64,000 nucleotides of DNA. It comes from Yeosuana aquiaggeris. Lineage in GTDB: Bacteria; Bacteroidota; Bacteroidia; Flavobacteriales; Flavobacteriaceae. Shown piece by piece: positions 26,438-35,245 of the stretch. Location of the stretch: the NCBI RefSeq assembly GCF_044003965.1, contig NZ_JBAWKC010000005.1:1-64000 (forward strand), written 5' to 3'. The stretch's first letter is position 1. Every line of letters begins with the position of its first letter. A model generated the notes under the pieces. The model did not search any database and was not told the DNA's origin. It saw only the letters and a program-made list of their open reading frames with translations. The position numbers and the translations under genes were made by a program.

Positions 26438-26995
26438 ATGGAATATATTTTAAACCCATGGCCATGGTATATATCGGGGCCTTTAATTGCTTTGGTTATG
26501 GCAATGCTACTCTATTTTGGAAAAACGTTTGCAATGTCCTCAAACCTAGCAACCATGTGCTCTATGGCAGGTGCTGGAAAATTTATAGACTTTTTCAGAT
26601 CTGATTGGAAAGAAAAAAAATGGAATTTAATTGTCATTCTTGGTGCACTAATTGGTGGTTTTATTTCTAAAAATTACCTGTCAGTTGAAACAAATACAAA
26701 TCTTAATTTAAAAACTATTAATGAATTAAATAATCTTGGTTTTAATAACTCTGGAAAAAGCATTGTTCCAGATGAACTCTTTGGATTTGAAGCCATTACT
26801 TCTGCACACGGATTACTTATTTTAATTATAGGAGGTATTTTAATTGGATTTGGAACACGCTACGCTGGTGGATGTACCTCAGGTCATGCCATCACAGGAT
26901 TGAGCAGCTTACAAAAACCTTCTTTAATAGCTGTGGTTGGTTTTTTTATAGGAGGCTTAATAATGACAAATTTTATTTTACCCTACATATTATAA
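26438..26995 (+). CDS. YeeE/YedE family sulfur-compound transporter, half 1
   Basis: 185 residues, four to five transmembrane helices. It contains the YeeE/YedE motifs SSNLATMCSMAGAG and GTRYAGGCTSGHAITGLS; their conserved Cys residues relay thiosulfate or related sulfur in characterised members. The protein is about half the length of single-chain YeeE, and the second half is encoded by the next gene three bases downstream, so the two probably assemble. It is the first transporter gene of the cluster after the Crp regulator. Confidence 0.9.
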   Translation: MEYILNPWPWYISGPLIALVMAMLLYFGKTFAMSSNLATMCSMAGAGKFIDFFRSDWKEKKWNLIVILGALIGGFISKNYLSVETNTNLNLKTINELNNLGFNNSGKSIVPDELFGFEAITSAHGLLILIIGGILIGFGTRYAGGCTSGHAITGLSSLQKPSLIAVVGFFIGGLIMTNFILPYIL

Positions 26996-26998
26996 GTT

Positions 26999-27412
26999 AT
27001 GAAATATTTTAAATTTTTATTTATAGGAATATTTTTTGGAATTGTACTGTTCAAATCTGAAGCCGTTTCCTGGTACCGCATTTATGAAATGTTCCGTTTT
27101 CAGTCATTCCATATGTATGGTATTATAGGCACGGCCATCGCTACAGGGCTTATCTTTTTACAAATTTCAAAAAAACAACATTTTAAAAACCTTCTAGGTC
27201 TTGAAATTAATGTTCCAGAAAAAGAGCGTGGTTTTATCAGATATATAGTTGGAGGTATTATCTTTGGATTAGGCTGGGCACTTGTTGGTGCTTGTCCAGG
27301 ACCTATGTATATTTTAGTAGGCGCTGGAGTTTACAGCATGATTATTGTAATTTTAGCGGCATTACTGGGCACTTTAATTTATGGAGCCGTAAAAGATAAA
27401 CTACCGCATTAA
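26999..27412 (+). CDS. YeeE/YedE family transporter, half 2 (DUF6691)
   Basis: 137 residues with four predicted transmembrane helices. The key motif is GLGWALVGACPGPMYILVGAG with the conserved Cys of the second YeeE repeat. It also has SFHMYGIIGTAIATG, typical of the small partner protein. The start is three bases after the stop of half 1, and the next gene begins two bases after this stop, so the block is one operon. It is expected to complete the pore for uptake of thiosulfate or another reduced sulfur species. Confidence 0.88.
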   Translation: MKYFKFLFIGIFFGIVLFKSEAVSWYRIYEMFRFQSFHMYGIIGTAIATGLIFLQISKKQHFKNLLGLEINVPEKERGFIRYIVGGIIFGLGWALVGACPGPMYILVGAGVYSMIIVILAALLGTLIYGAVKDKLPH

Positions 27413-27413
27413 A

Positions 27414-28211
27414 ATGGATTCATTACAAATTTTTGGATATTTAGGCGCTTTACTTGTAGGACTGGTTTTAGGTCTGGTAGGTGGAGGAGGTTCTATTTTA
27501 ACGGTCCCATTACTGGTTTATGTTTTGGGTTATAATCCTGTAATAGCAACCGCATACTCGCTATTTGTAGTTGGCTCTTCCTCAATGGTAGGGGCTGTCC
27601 AAAAAATAAGAAAAGGATTGGCAGATATTAAAATTGGATTAGCCTTTTCATTTCCTTCTTTCATGGCGGTGTATTTGTCAAGAAGATATTTAGTTCCTAA
27701 CCTGCCGGAAGTGTTATTTAATATAGGTGCTTTTCCCATTTCTAAAGACATGGCCATCATGACTTTTTTCTCAATAGTGATGCTTTTGGCCTCCATTTCA
27801 ATGATTAGAACTAAAAATGAAGAGAAAGAATTATTGAATTTTAAGCAACCCTATTACATGACTTTCATTCAAGGAATTGTTATTGGAACTGTAACGGGCA
27901 TTATAGGTGCAGGTGGTGGTTTTTTATATGTTCCTGCCTTGGTTCTTTGGGCAAATCTCCCAATGAAAAAAGCAGTTGGAACCTCCTTAATAATAGTAAC
28001 CATAAACTCTTTAATAGGTTTTACTGGTGATTTACAAACAATCGAAATAGAATGGTTATTTTTATTAACGTTTTCTTCCTTTACTATTATAGGGATTTTA
28101 ATTGGGGTATTTATTTCAAAATATATCAGTGGTAAGAAATTAAAAAAAGGCTTTGGATGGTTAACTTTAGCCATGGCTTTTTATATTCTATATAAGGAAA
28201 TAAATAACTAA
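27414..28211 (+). CDS. Sulfite exporter TauE/SafE family membrane protein
   Basis: 265 residues, about eight transmembrane helices in two inverted halves. Each half starts with a glycine-rich motif: LGLVGGGGSILTVPLLVY near residue 20 and GIIGAGGGFLYVPALVLW near 160. These are the TauE/SafE (DUF81) hallmarks. The family moves sulfite, sulfoacetate and similar anions across the inner membrane. Between YeeE/YedE and a persulfide-handling enzyme, export of sulfite formed by sulfur oxidation is the likely job; the direction is inferred. Confidence 0.9.
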   Translation: MDSLQIFGYLGALLVGLVLGLVGGGGSILTVPLLVYVLGYNPVIATAYSLFVVGSSSMVGAVQKIRKGLADIKIGLAFSFPSFMAVYLSRRYLVPNLPEVLFNIGAFPISKDMAIMTFFSIVMLLASISMIRTKNEEKELLNFKQPYYMTFIQGIVIGTVTGIIGAGGGFLYVPALVLWANLPMKKAVGTSLIIVTINSLIGFTGDLQTIEIEWLFLLTFSSFTIIGILIGVFISKYISGKKLKKGFGWLTLAMAFYILYKEINN

Positions 28212-28274
28212 ACGTCACAAATATTACATAAGAACTAAGACTATTTTTTATTTTTACATTTTAAAATTTACTGA

Positions 28275-29690
28275 ATGAAGATTGAACAAATATATACTGG
28301 ATGTTTAGCACAAGGAGCCTATTATATTGAATCAAATGGCGAAGTTGCTATTATTGATCCTTTAAGAGAAACACAACAATATGTTGATAAAGCAAATAAA
28401 GAAAATGCAAAAATTAAATATATTTTTGAAACCCATTTTCATGCAGATTTTGTTTCTGGTCATGTAGATTTGGCCAAAAAAACTGGGGCAACTATTGTAT
28501 TTGGTCCAGGTGCTGAAACAGATTATAGCGCATACATTGCTAAGGACAATGAATCATTTAAACTTGGTAATATTACCATAAAGGTATTGCATACGCCAGG
28601 CCATACACTAGAATCTTCAACCTTTTTATTGATTGATGAGAAAGGCAAAAATCATGCTATTTTTTCTGGTGACACCTTATTTTTAGGTGATGTTGGGAGA
28701 CCTGATTTAGCGATAAAATCTGATTTAACCAAAGAAGATTTAGCTGGCATGTTATATCACTCATTACGCGATAAAATAATGCCTTTGGCTGATGATGTGA
28801 TTGTCTATCCCGCTCATGGAGCCGGTTCTGCCTGTGGCAAGAATTTAAGTAAAGAAACTGTAGGAGTTCTTGGTGAGCAAAAACAAACCAATTACGCGCT
28901 TAGAGCTGATATGACTAAAGAAGAGTTTGTTAAAGAAGTATTGGATGGTATTCCTCCTCCTCCACAATATTTTGCAAAAAATGCCATGATGAATAAATCT
29001 GGTTATGACCCCTTTGAAATGGTGTTGAAAAAAGGGAATATCCCATTAGAAATTGATGAATTTGAAGCCATAGCTAATCATGAGAGTGCACTGGTACTGG
29101 ACGTAAGACCAGAACATGAATTTATTACAGGACATATACCTAATTCTATATTTATTGGTATACATGGTGCCTTTGCACCTTGGGTTGGTGCATTAATACC
29201 AGATCTAAAACAACCCATCCTATTAGTGACTCCAAAAGGAAAAGAAAAAGAAACAGTAACACGATTATCACGTGTTGGATACGATAATACCTTAGGATAT
29301 TTAAAGGGAGGATTTGAAAGTTGGAAGGCTTCTGGTAAAGATGTAGATGTTTTAGATTCTATTACAGCAGAAGAATTTACGCATAAAGCTAAGGTTCAGA
29401 ACCTGAATATTTTGGATGTTAGAAAATCTGGCGAACATCAATCTATGTATTTAAATTTAAAAGGTGTTGAAAATTTTCCTTTAGATTTTATAAATGATAA
29501 CCTACACACTATTGATAAAACTAAAACCTATCATATTCATTGCGCTGGTGGTTACCGTTCTGTTATTGCCGCCTCTATCTTAAAAGCACGCGGTTTCTTT
29601 AATTTAGTCAATATTGAAGGAGGTTTTGAAGAACTTAAAAAAACAGGCGTACAAATGTCAGATTTTGTATGTCCTTCAACTATAAAATAA
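28275..29690 (+). CDS. MBL-fold hydrolase with two rhodanese domains (persulfide dioxygenase-like)
   Basis: 471 residues. Residues 1-240 are a metallo-beta-lactamase fold of the glyoxalase II/ETHE1 type (ETHFHADFVSGH, HTPGHTLESSTF, FSGDTLFLGDVGRPDL, YPAHGAGSACG). About 255-360 is a rhodanese domain whose catalytic position reads LLVTPKGK, so the Cys is missing. About 365-471 is a second rhodanese domain with an intact active site HCAGGYRS. Such proteins oxidise glutathione or protein persulfide to sulfite and transfer sulfane sulfur. It is the last enzyme of the cluster, after a 63-base gap, followed by DUF2892. Confidence 0.92.
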   Translation: MKIEQIYTGCLAQGAYYIESNGEVAIIDPLRETQQYVDKANKENAKIKYIFETHFHADFVSGHVDLAKKTGATIVFGPGAETDYSAYIAKDNESFKLGNITIKVLHTPGHTLESSTFLLIDEKGKNHAIFSGDTLFLGDVGRPDLAIKSDLTKEDLAGMLYHSLRDKIMPLADDVIVYPAHGAGSACGKNLSKETVGVLGEQKQTNYALRADMTKEEFVKEVLDGIPPPPQYFAKNAMMNKSGYDPFEMVLKKGNIPLEIDEFEAIANHESALVLDVRPEHEFITGHIPNSIFIGIHGAFAPWVGALIPDLKQPILLVTPKGKEKETVTRLSRVGYDNTLGYLKGGFESWKASGKDVDVLDSITAEEFTHKAKVQNLNILDVRKSGEHQSMYLNLKGVENFPLDFINDNLHTIDKTKTYHIHCAGGYRSVIAASILKARGFFNLVNIEGGFEELKKTGVQMSDFVCPSTIK

Positions 29691-29705
29691 ATTAAACTAT
29701 ATATT

Positions 29706-29909
29706 ATGAAAAAAAACATGGGAAGTACAGACAAAGGTATTAGAATAGTTATGGCGCTGGTAATAGCTGCTTTATACTATTTTAAAGTTGTAGAAGGCAC
29801 TTTAGCATATGTACTAATGGCATTTGCCCTTGTATTCTTATTGACAAGTTTCATTAGTTTTTGCCCACTTTATTTACCTTTTGGACTTAATACTTGTAAG
29901 AAGAAGTAA
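29706..29909 (+). CDS. DUF2892 small membrane protein
   Basis: 67 residues with two hydrophobic helices (IRIVMALVIAALYYF and LAYVLMAFALVFLLTSFISF) and the family ending CPLYLPFGLNTCKKK. It starts MKKNMGSTDKGIR, typical of DUF2892. The domain is often attached to or encoded beside rhodaneses, as with YgaP, and fits the sulfur cluster here. It lies 15 bases after the MBL-rhodanese stop. It converges with clpS at a 19-base gap with no obvious strong terminator. Confidence 0.85.
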   Translation: MKKNMGSTDKGIRIVMALVIAALYYFKVVEGTLAYVLMAFALVFLLTSFISFCPLYLPFGLNTCKKK

Positions 29910-29928
29910 TTTACTTTACAAGATTTTT

Positions 29929-30204
29929 TTAAATAATTTCAGCGTTTAACCCGGCTTTCAACAACATAGAGCATCGTGGTTTTAAATCGTTGTATGGACC
30001 TGTTTTTACCGTACATTTCCCGTTATAATGCACTATCAAAGCACATTGCTCTGCTTGTTCAGGCGTATGCTCACAAGTTTTCATGAGTGTTTCAATAACA
30101 TGATCAAAGGTATTGACATCATCATTGTATAAAACAATTTCTTTTTGAGACACCAATTTTTCGTTAAGTAAAAGGTCTTCTGAAGTTTTTTCTTTAGTAC
30201 TCAT
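29929..30204 (-). CDS. clpS: ATP-dependent Clp protease adaptor ClpS
   Basis: 91 residues. The ClpS core is IVLYNDDVNTFDHVIETLMKTCEHTPEQAEQCALIVHYNGKC, including the DD and H residues that bind N-degron side chains. A flexible N-terminal tail (about 25 residues) inserts into the ClpA/ClpC pore. It delivers proteins with bulky hydrophobic N-terminal residues to Clp protease. It is the last gene of the minus-strand run, 16 bases after prmA. Confidence 0.95.
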   Translation of the reverse strand: MSTKEKTSEDLLLNEKLVSQKEIVLYNDDVNTFDHVIETLMKTCEHTPEQAEQCALIVHYNGKCTVKTGPYNDLKPRCSMLLKAGLNAEII

Positions 30205-30220
30205 AGCAAGAATTTTTTGA

Positions 30221-31057
30221 CTAATTTAAAAATTTTAAAGAGACCCAATTATTTCTTTCTAACTTTTCTTGAAATTTTAACATATGTTTTTCACATGCTT
30301 GCTGAATCATGGGAATATCTTCCTTGTAAAATCCACTTAAAAATAACAGACCTTTTTTATTTAAACAGGCGGCGTAAACTGCCATGTCCTTAAGTAAAAT
30401 ATTACGGTTAATATTAGCAATAATAACATCATACTTTTTGTTGCTTAACACGCTTGCATCTCCTTCTATTACCGTAATATGCTCACAGTTATTACGCTCC
30501 ACATTTTCAATACTGTTAACGTAACACCAATTATCAAAATCAACTGCATCAATGGGTCTGGCGCCTTTCATTTCTGCTAAAATGGCTAAAACTCCCGTGC
30601 CGCAACCCATGTCTAAAACCGATTTATCTTTAAAATCATTGTTTAAAATATGTTGTATCATCATATGCGTGGTTTCATGATGACCCGTACCAAAACTCAT
30701 TTTTGGTTCTATAACAATATCGTATGTAGTCTCTGGTTTTTCATGAAATGGCGCACGCACAGAGCATGCATCATCAACAACTATTGGGCTAAAATTTTTC
30801 TCCCATTCTTCATTCCAGTTAACCTGCTCTATATCATCAAAGGTGTAAGAAATTTCAAATTCATCAGAATTCAGAATTTGAATATCATTTAAAATGTCAC
30901 CGTTCCACTCTTCTTTTTGAATGTAGGCTGTAACTCCTTCTTCGGTTTCTACAAAACTTTCAAATCCGGCATAACCCAGTTCTGCAATAAGAATTTCAAC
31001 TCCTGGTTGTAATGGTGTTACTTTAAACTGGTAACCTATATAAATGATGTTATACAT
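30221..31057 (-). CDS. prmA: Ribosomal protein L11 methyltransferase
   Basis: Start chosen at the second in-frame ATG (MYNIIYIGYQFKV), which matches family N-termini; a start at 31069 adds four residues. 278 residues. The N-terminal substrate domain is about residues 1-110. A class I methyltransferase domain follows, with SAM motif SVLDMGCGTGVLAILAEMKGA and catalytic-site VIIANINRNILL. MSFGTGHHETT is the PrmA signature. It trimethylates ribosomal protein L11. It lies upstream of clpS in the same direction. Confidence 0.93.
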   Translation of the reverse strand: MYNIIYIGYQFKVTPLQPGVEILIAELGYAGFESFVETEEGVTAYIQKEEWNGDILNDIQILNSDEFEISYTFDDIEQVNWNEEWEKNFSPIVVDDACSVRAPFHEKPETTYDIVIEPKMSFGTGHHETTHMMIQHILNNDFKDKSVLDMGCGTGVLAILAEMKGARPIDAVDFDNWCYVNSIENVERNNCEHITVIEGDASVLSNKKYDVIIANINRNILLKDMAVYAACLNKKGLLFLSGFYKEDIPMIQQACEKHMLKFQEKLERNNWVSLKFLN

Positions 31058-31111
31058 GTTATTTACCATCTGTTATTTTTGATTTAGGAATATCTTCGTT
31101 TATTGAAGTTT

Positions 31112-31200
31112 GCGTTAGCGATAGAAACGGCATCCTTTTTGGCGCTAAAAGCGCCAAAAAGATACAGTGGATAGCGCGACCCTTGGGTAACGCCCAAAAG
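31112..31200. repeat. Flavobacterial intergenic palindrome (REP-like) with terminator hairpin
   Basis: The core is a perfect 11-bp stem, TTTTTGGCGCT (31136-31146) and AGCGCCAAAAA (31150-31160), with loop AAA. It is flanked by conserved-looking arms (GCGTTAGCGATAGAAACGGC on the left, GTGGATAGCGCGACCC on the right). I recall similar elements from many flavobacterial intergenic regions. It lies between tpiA and prmA and could end the tpiA transcript on the minus strand. Confidence 0.6.
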
Positions 31201-31208
31201 ATTATTTT

Positions 31209-31958
31209 TTAAAATGCGTTTACAATAGCAAAAAAGTCAGTTGCATTAAGCGCTGCTCCACCTATTAAGCCACCATCTACATCTGGTTTAGAGAAAATTT
31301 CCTGGGCATTATTTGGCTTGACACTACCACCATAAAGGATAGAAACAGCATCTGCAACTACTTTACCATACTTATTACTTAATGTCTTTCTTATAAAAGC
31401 ATGCATATCCTGAGCTTGTTCAGGGCTTGCTGTTTCGCCGGTTCCAATGGCCCAAACAGGCTCATAAGCCAACACAATATTTTTAAATGCTGATGCTTCT
31501 AAATGAAATAAGGCGTTTTTTATTTGGCTCTCAACAATATTTTCGTGATTGCCAGATTTTCTGTCTGCCAATTCTTCACCAAAACAAAATATAACACGCA
31601 TGTTATTAGCTAAAGCAGCATCAACCTTTTTGGCTAACATCTCATCTGTTTCATTAAAATAGGCTCTGCGCTCACTATGACCCAAAATTACTGTATTAAC
31701 GCCAACACTTTTTAACATGCTTGCGCTAATCTCTCCAGTGTAAGCTCCATTTTCTGCGAAATGCATGTTTTGCGCAATGACTTCAATATCATTGTTACGT
31801 AATGCATCAAATGCTCTAAATAGGTTTGTAAATGTTGGTGCCACCATCACCTCAGCATTTGAAGTTTTTTTGATTTTTTTTAATTCAGTAATTAATGATT
31901 CTGTTTGTGCTAAATCATTATTCATTTTCCAGTTTCCTGCTACTATTTGTTGTCTCAT
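31209..31958 (-). CDS. tpiA: Triosephosphate isomerase
   Basis: 249 residues, a full-length TIM barrel. Visible motifs are GNWKMN (catalytic Lys), ILGHSERRAYF (catalytic His95-type), VLAYEPVWAIGTG (catalytic Glu167-type with the mobile loop) and SILYGGSVKPNN (phosphate binding). It interconverts dihydroxyacetone phosphate and glyceraldehyde 3-phosphate in glycolysis. The ATG overlaps the stop of the upstream TlpA-like gene by four bases (ATGA), so the two are coupled. Confidence 0.97.
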   Translation of the reverse strand: MRQQIVAGNWKMNNDLAQTESLITELKKIKKTSNAEVMVAPTFTNLFRAFDALRNNDIEVIAQNMHFAENGAYTGEISASMLKSVGVNTVILGHSERRAYFNETDEMLAKKVDAALANNMRVIFCFGEELADRKSGNHENIVESQIKNALFHLEASAFKNIVLAYEPVWAIGTGETASPEQAQDMHAFIRKTLSNKYGKVVADAVSILYGGSVKPNNAQEIFSKPDVDGGLIGGAALNATDFFAIVNAF

Positions 31959-32443
31959 TTTAATTCGTCTTTTATTTTTTTATCGTCTGCTTCAACAGCT
32001 TTAAATACTTTTATGTTTCCTTCTTTATCAATGACCATATATCTTGGTATCCAATCCAGATTGACAAAGGAACCAAAATCTCCCTTCCAACCAGATTGCA
32101 TGAAATAATGATTTCCATTGACATCATATTTTTCAATCCCTCTTTTCCAGGCTTCCTGGCTTTTATCCAATGACAAAAAGATATACACTACTTCTTGATG
32201 TGTTTGCTGTAAAACTTTAACTTTTGGCATGCCACCAATACAATCCTTACACCAAGAGGCCCAGATATCAATGACTATAGTTTGGCCTTTATGGGCTTCT
32301 AAAATGTCCTTAAAAGTCACTTCTTCTCCTTGTAAATTTAAAAAGCTGTCATTTAATGCAGCTTCTGAAAATGAAGTTGGTTCCTGACCTTTACAACTCA
32401 AGAAAGCCAAGCAAACTAAAAGTAAGTATTTAATTTTATTCAT
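31955..32443 (-). CDS. TlpA-like thioredoxin-fold lipoprotein
   Basis: Start set at ATG 32443 (MNKIKYLLLVCLAFLSC); a TTG two codons earlier is less likely. 162 residues: lipoprotein signal with lipobox FLSC, then a thioredoxin fold with VIDIWASWCKDCIGGMPKV (CxxC redox site) and cis-Pro region LDWIPRYMVIDKEG. It is a periplasmic thiol-disulfide reductase or cytochrome-maturation type protein. It is translationally coupled to tpiA. The nearby BT_3928 family protein also has a thioredoxin-like C-terminus. Confidence 0.85.
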   Translation of the reverse strand: MNKIKYLLLVCLAFLSCKGQEPTSFSEAALNDSFLNLQGEEVTFKDILEAHKGQTIVIDIWASWCKDCIGGMPKVKVLQQTHQEVVYIFLSLDKSQEAWKRGIEKYDVNGNHYFMQSGWKGDFGSFVNLDWIPRYMVIDKEGNIKVFKAVEADDKKIKDELK

Positions 32444-32474
32444 CTTCAATAGTATCTTTTTTGAAAGTGCAAAT

Positions 32475-33551
32475 TTAGTCTAATTTTATTTTAGGGTCTA
32501 ACCAAGCATAAATTATATCCACAAAAATATTGATAATTATAAAGAGTATGGCTATAATGAGTACTGAACCCATAATTACAGGTAGGTCCAAGGTATTTAA
32601 TGCATTGACTATTTCTTTCCCCAATCCATTCCATCCAAAAATATACTCCACAAAAACGGCTCCTGCTAACATGGAGGCGAACCAACCCGAAATAGCTGTC
32701 ACCACAGGATTCATAGCATTTTTAATGGCATGTTTTCTAATTATTTGAAATTCACTAAGTCCTTTTGATCGCGCCGTACGGATATAATCCTGATTAAAAA
32801 CTTCCAGTAATGAATTTCGCATGAGCTGTATGACCACCGCCAAAGGACGAATCCCTAAAACAACAGCTGGAAGTAATAGATTTTTCCACTTAATATGCAT
32901 CCCCTCGCCGAAATCATCTAATTCATATAAGCTTCCTGTCATCTGTAAATGGGTGTATTCATGCAGCACATAACCAAAAAACCAGGCAAATAAAATGGCA
33001 CTGAAAAAGGAAGGAATACTCATTCCAAACGTACTTAATATTTGAATCATCTTATCTATCCATTGGTCTTTGTACAGCGCTGAAAGAATCCCTAAACAAA
33101 TCCCCAAAATCAATGCAATAACAATAGCTGAAACCGCAAGTACAAAGGTATTTGGAAGGGTTTCGGCTAAAACATCACTGACACTTTTACCTTGTTTGGT
33201 AAAAGATTCTCTTAAATAGGGCCATTTAAAAACGGTAGTGGTATTTCCTATTGTAAACAAGTTTAAAGAATGGTATTTATCCTTACGTAAAAAAGTATAA
33301 TCTTCTTGAGATGTGGAATGAAATGACACTGGTGATAAATCATTTAAATAATATAAATACTGCGTACTTATAGGTTTATCAAACCCGTATTTCTGTTTCA
33401 CAATGGCTAATTGATTGCTATCTTCATTCTGCCCTAACATCATCTGGGCAGGATCACCAGGTAATACATTAAACAAAAAGAAAATCACCGTGACTACTCC
33501 AAATAGAGTAAGAAAAGCATAACCGATTTTATTTAATAGATAGTTTAACAG
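32475..33551 (-). CDS. ABC transporter permease, DppB/OppB family
   Basis: Six transmembrane helices and the peptide-permease signature RTARSKGLSEFQIIRKHAIKNA (EAA loop), plus LPGDPAQMMLGQ near the start. The family normally begins with about 20 residues before VTVIFFLFNVLPGD. Here the open frame continues upstream of the GTG at 33488 (NYLLNKIGYAFLTLFGV) to a CTG at 33551, just after an in-frame stop. I therefore extend the gene to that CTG (358 residues); otherwise GTG 33488 gives a shortened first helix. The matching DppC, ATPase and binding-protein genes are not nearby. Confidence 0.85.
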   Translation of the reverse strand: MLNYLLNKIGYAFLTLFGVVTVIFFLFNVLPGDPAQMMLGQNEDSNQLAIVKQKYGFDKPISTQYLYYLNDLSPVSFHSTSQEDYTFLRKDKYHSLNLFTIGNTTTVFKWPYLRESFTKQGKSVSDVLAETLPNTFVLAVSAIVIALILGICLGILSALYKDQWIDKMIQILSTFGMSIPSFFSAILFAWFFGYVLHEYTHLQMTGSLYELDDFGEGMHIKWKNLLLPAVVLGIRPLAVVIQLMRNSLLEVFNQDYIRTARSKGLSEFQIIRKHAIKNAMNPVVTAISGWFASMLAGAVFVEYIFGWNGLGKEIVNALNTLDLPVIMGSVLIIAILFIIINIFVDIIYAWLDPKIKLD

Positions 33552-33574
33552 GTGTGTATATTATTATTTTAAAA

Positions 33575-34669
33575 CTATAATTTCAAATCTTCCAGATCAT
33601 TCCAATGCACTTTTTGCATGATGGTTCCCTTGTTTAACTCTAAGATCCCGGGATTTGATCGAACCACCGTTTTTAGGGCCTTTTCGTCACATAAATAAAA
33701 ATCGAAATTAAGTTTATATTTTTCCTTTATTTTTTGTTTAGCTTCTTCTCCTGAAGCAGTCAGACCAATAACGGTATATCCTTTTTTAATAGCTTCATCT
33801 GAAAACGATTTTAATTTTTCAGCGCCTGCCTTTTCTATATTTTCTAAACTATAAGATACAATCATGATCAATTTATCTTCTGCCAGAAAATGTTCTGTTA
33901 AATCTTCATCGTTAGATTCTATTGAAAAATCAACAACCGGTGGTTGATAACCATCTTTAATAACTTTAGTATCCACAGAAATAAAATCACCTTCCACACT
34001 TGGGTAAGTTCCATTAGTAGTAATGACTTTTTCTTCACCATTTACCTTAAATTTCCAATAATATTCAATCAAAGGCTTTGCGGCATCCTCCGGAATACGC
34101 ATACCTTCCTGAATGTTGGCACCAATATGATAGGCTCTAAAATCTTTAGAAGGTAAATGCATTAATACGTGATACCCAAACCAAAAGCTCAAGATAAAAC
34201 TGAGTAAGGCTAAAATTGTGGTATTTAATTTATTGAAAAGAGGATTGATATGCTTAACTCCAATAAATAAAATGAGTATAAAAACTAAAAGAACAATATC
34301 TTTAGTAAAACTTTCCCATGGCGTTAATTTTAAAGCATCACCAAAACAACCGCAGTCTTTAACTTTATCAAAATAAGCGGAATAAAATGTTAAAAACGAA
34401 AAGAAAACAATCATTGATAACAGACTCCAAACAGTAAATTTTGGTTTATACCCAATAATTAAAAAAACACCTAAAACCACTTCAAAAACAACGACCAAAA
34501 CAGAAATCATTAGGGCATAAGGTTCTAAAAACGGCATATTTAAAACTTCTACACTAAAGTATTCTTGTAGTTTATAAGAAAACCCTAGTGGATCATTAAG
34601 CTTAATTAATCCGGAAATAATAAATAAAATGCCTACAAAGAGTCTTGAAATGCTTACTAAATATTTCAT
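33575..34669 (-). CDS. BT_3928 family membrane protein (DoxX/MauE-like with thioredoxin-like tail)
   Basis: 364 residues. The N-terminal half has four DoxX/MauE-type helices (SRLFVGILFIISGLIKLNDP, YALMISVLVVVFEVVLGVFL, KDCGCFGDALKLTPWESF with paired Cys). The C-terminal half (about 220-364) looks like a thioredoxin-like fold without CxxC (LIMIVSYSLENIEKAGAEKL, YTVIGLTASGEE). Such proteins are tied to membrane redox or methylamine-type electron handling, but function is not established. It sits upstream of the ABC permease, 23 bases from its CTG, in a minus-strand run with DUF1599. Confidence 0.85.
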   Translation of the reverse strand: MKYLVSISRLFVGILFIISGLIKLNDPLGFSYKLQEYFSVEVLNMPFLEPYALMISVLVVVFEVVLGVFLIIGYKPKFTVWSLLSMIVFFSFLTFYSAYFDKVKDCGCFGDALKLTPWESFTKDIVLLVFILILFIGVKHINPLFNKLNTTILALLSFILSFWFGYHVLMHLPSKDFRAYHIGANIQEGMRIPEDAAKPLIEYYWKFKVNGEEKVITTNGTYPSVEGDFISVDTKVIKDGYQPPVVDFSIESNDEDLTEHFLAEDKLIMIVSYSLENIEKAGAEKLKSFSDEAIKKGYTVIGLTASGEEAKQKIKEKYKLNFDFYLCDEKALKTVVRSNPGILELNKGTIMQKVHWNDLEDLKL

Positions 34670-34699
34670 AAGAATATTTTATGTTTTAATCAATTAAAA

Positions 34700-35245
34700 T
34701 TAATTTCTACCAGCTTCAATATGTATTAATGCAAAAACAGCGTAATTAATCATGTCCTGATAATTCGCGTCAATGCCTTCACTAACTATTGTCTTACCGG
34801 CATTATCCTCTATTTGTTTAACTCGCAATAATTTTTGAAGAATTAAATCTGTTAAGGAACTCACTCTCATATCACGCCATGCCTCACCATAATCATGGTT
34901 TTTATCTTCCATAAGTTGCTTGGTAATCGCTACTTTCTCGTCATATAAAGCAGTTGCTTCTTCGGTTGATAAATCAGGTTGCTCAACAATACCCTTGTCT
35001 AATTGGATTAAGGCCATAATACAATAATTGATAATCCCAATAAACTCGCTAACTTCGCCTTCATCAACTTTTCTGACAGCGTTTTGTTGCAGGCTTCTTA
35101 TGCGTTGTGCTTTTATAAAAATTTGATCGGTTAATGAGGGCAAACGCAATATTCTCCAGGCGCTTCCATAATCTTTCATTTTTTTTATAAATAAGCTTTT
35201 GCAAGTATTTATAACTGCATCATATTGTTTAGAGGTATCCTGCAT
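34700..35245 (-). CDS. DUF1599 domain protein
   Basis: 181 residues made of two related halves. Each contains a KxMxDYGxAWRxxR-like motif (KMKDYGSAWRILRLPSLTDQI near residue 20; MEDKNHDYGEAWRDMRVSSL near residue 115) followed by QxxLxxxIxDN-type helices. This duplicated layout is DUF1599, a nucleotide-pyrophosphohydrolase-like helical family; activity is not proven here. It is the first gene of the minus-strand run and is divergent from folP. Confidence 0.9.
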   Translation of the reverse strand: MQDTSKQYDAVINTCKSLFIKKMKDYGSAWRILRLPSLTDQIFIKAQRIRSLQQNAVRKVDEGEVSEFIGIINYCIMALIQLDKGIVEQPDLSTEEATALYDEKVAITKQLMEDKNHDYGEAWRDMRVSSLTDLILQKLLRVKQIEDNAGKTIVSEGIDANYQDMINYAVFALIHIEAGRN

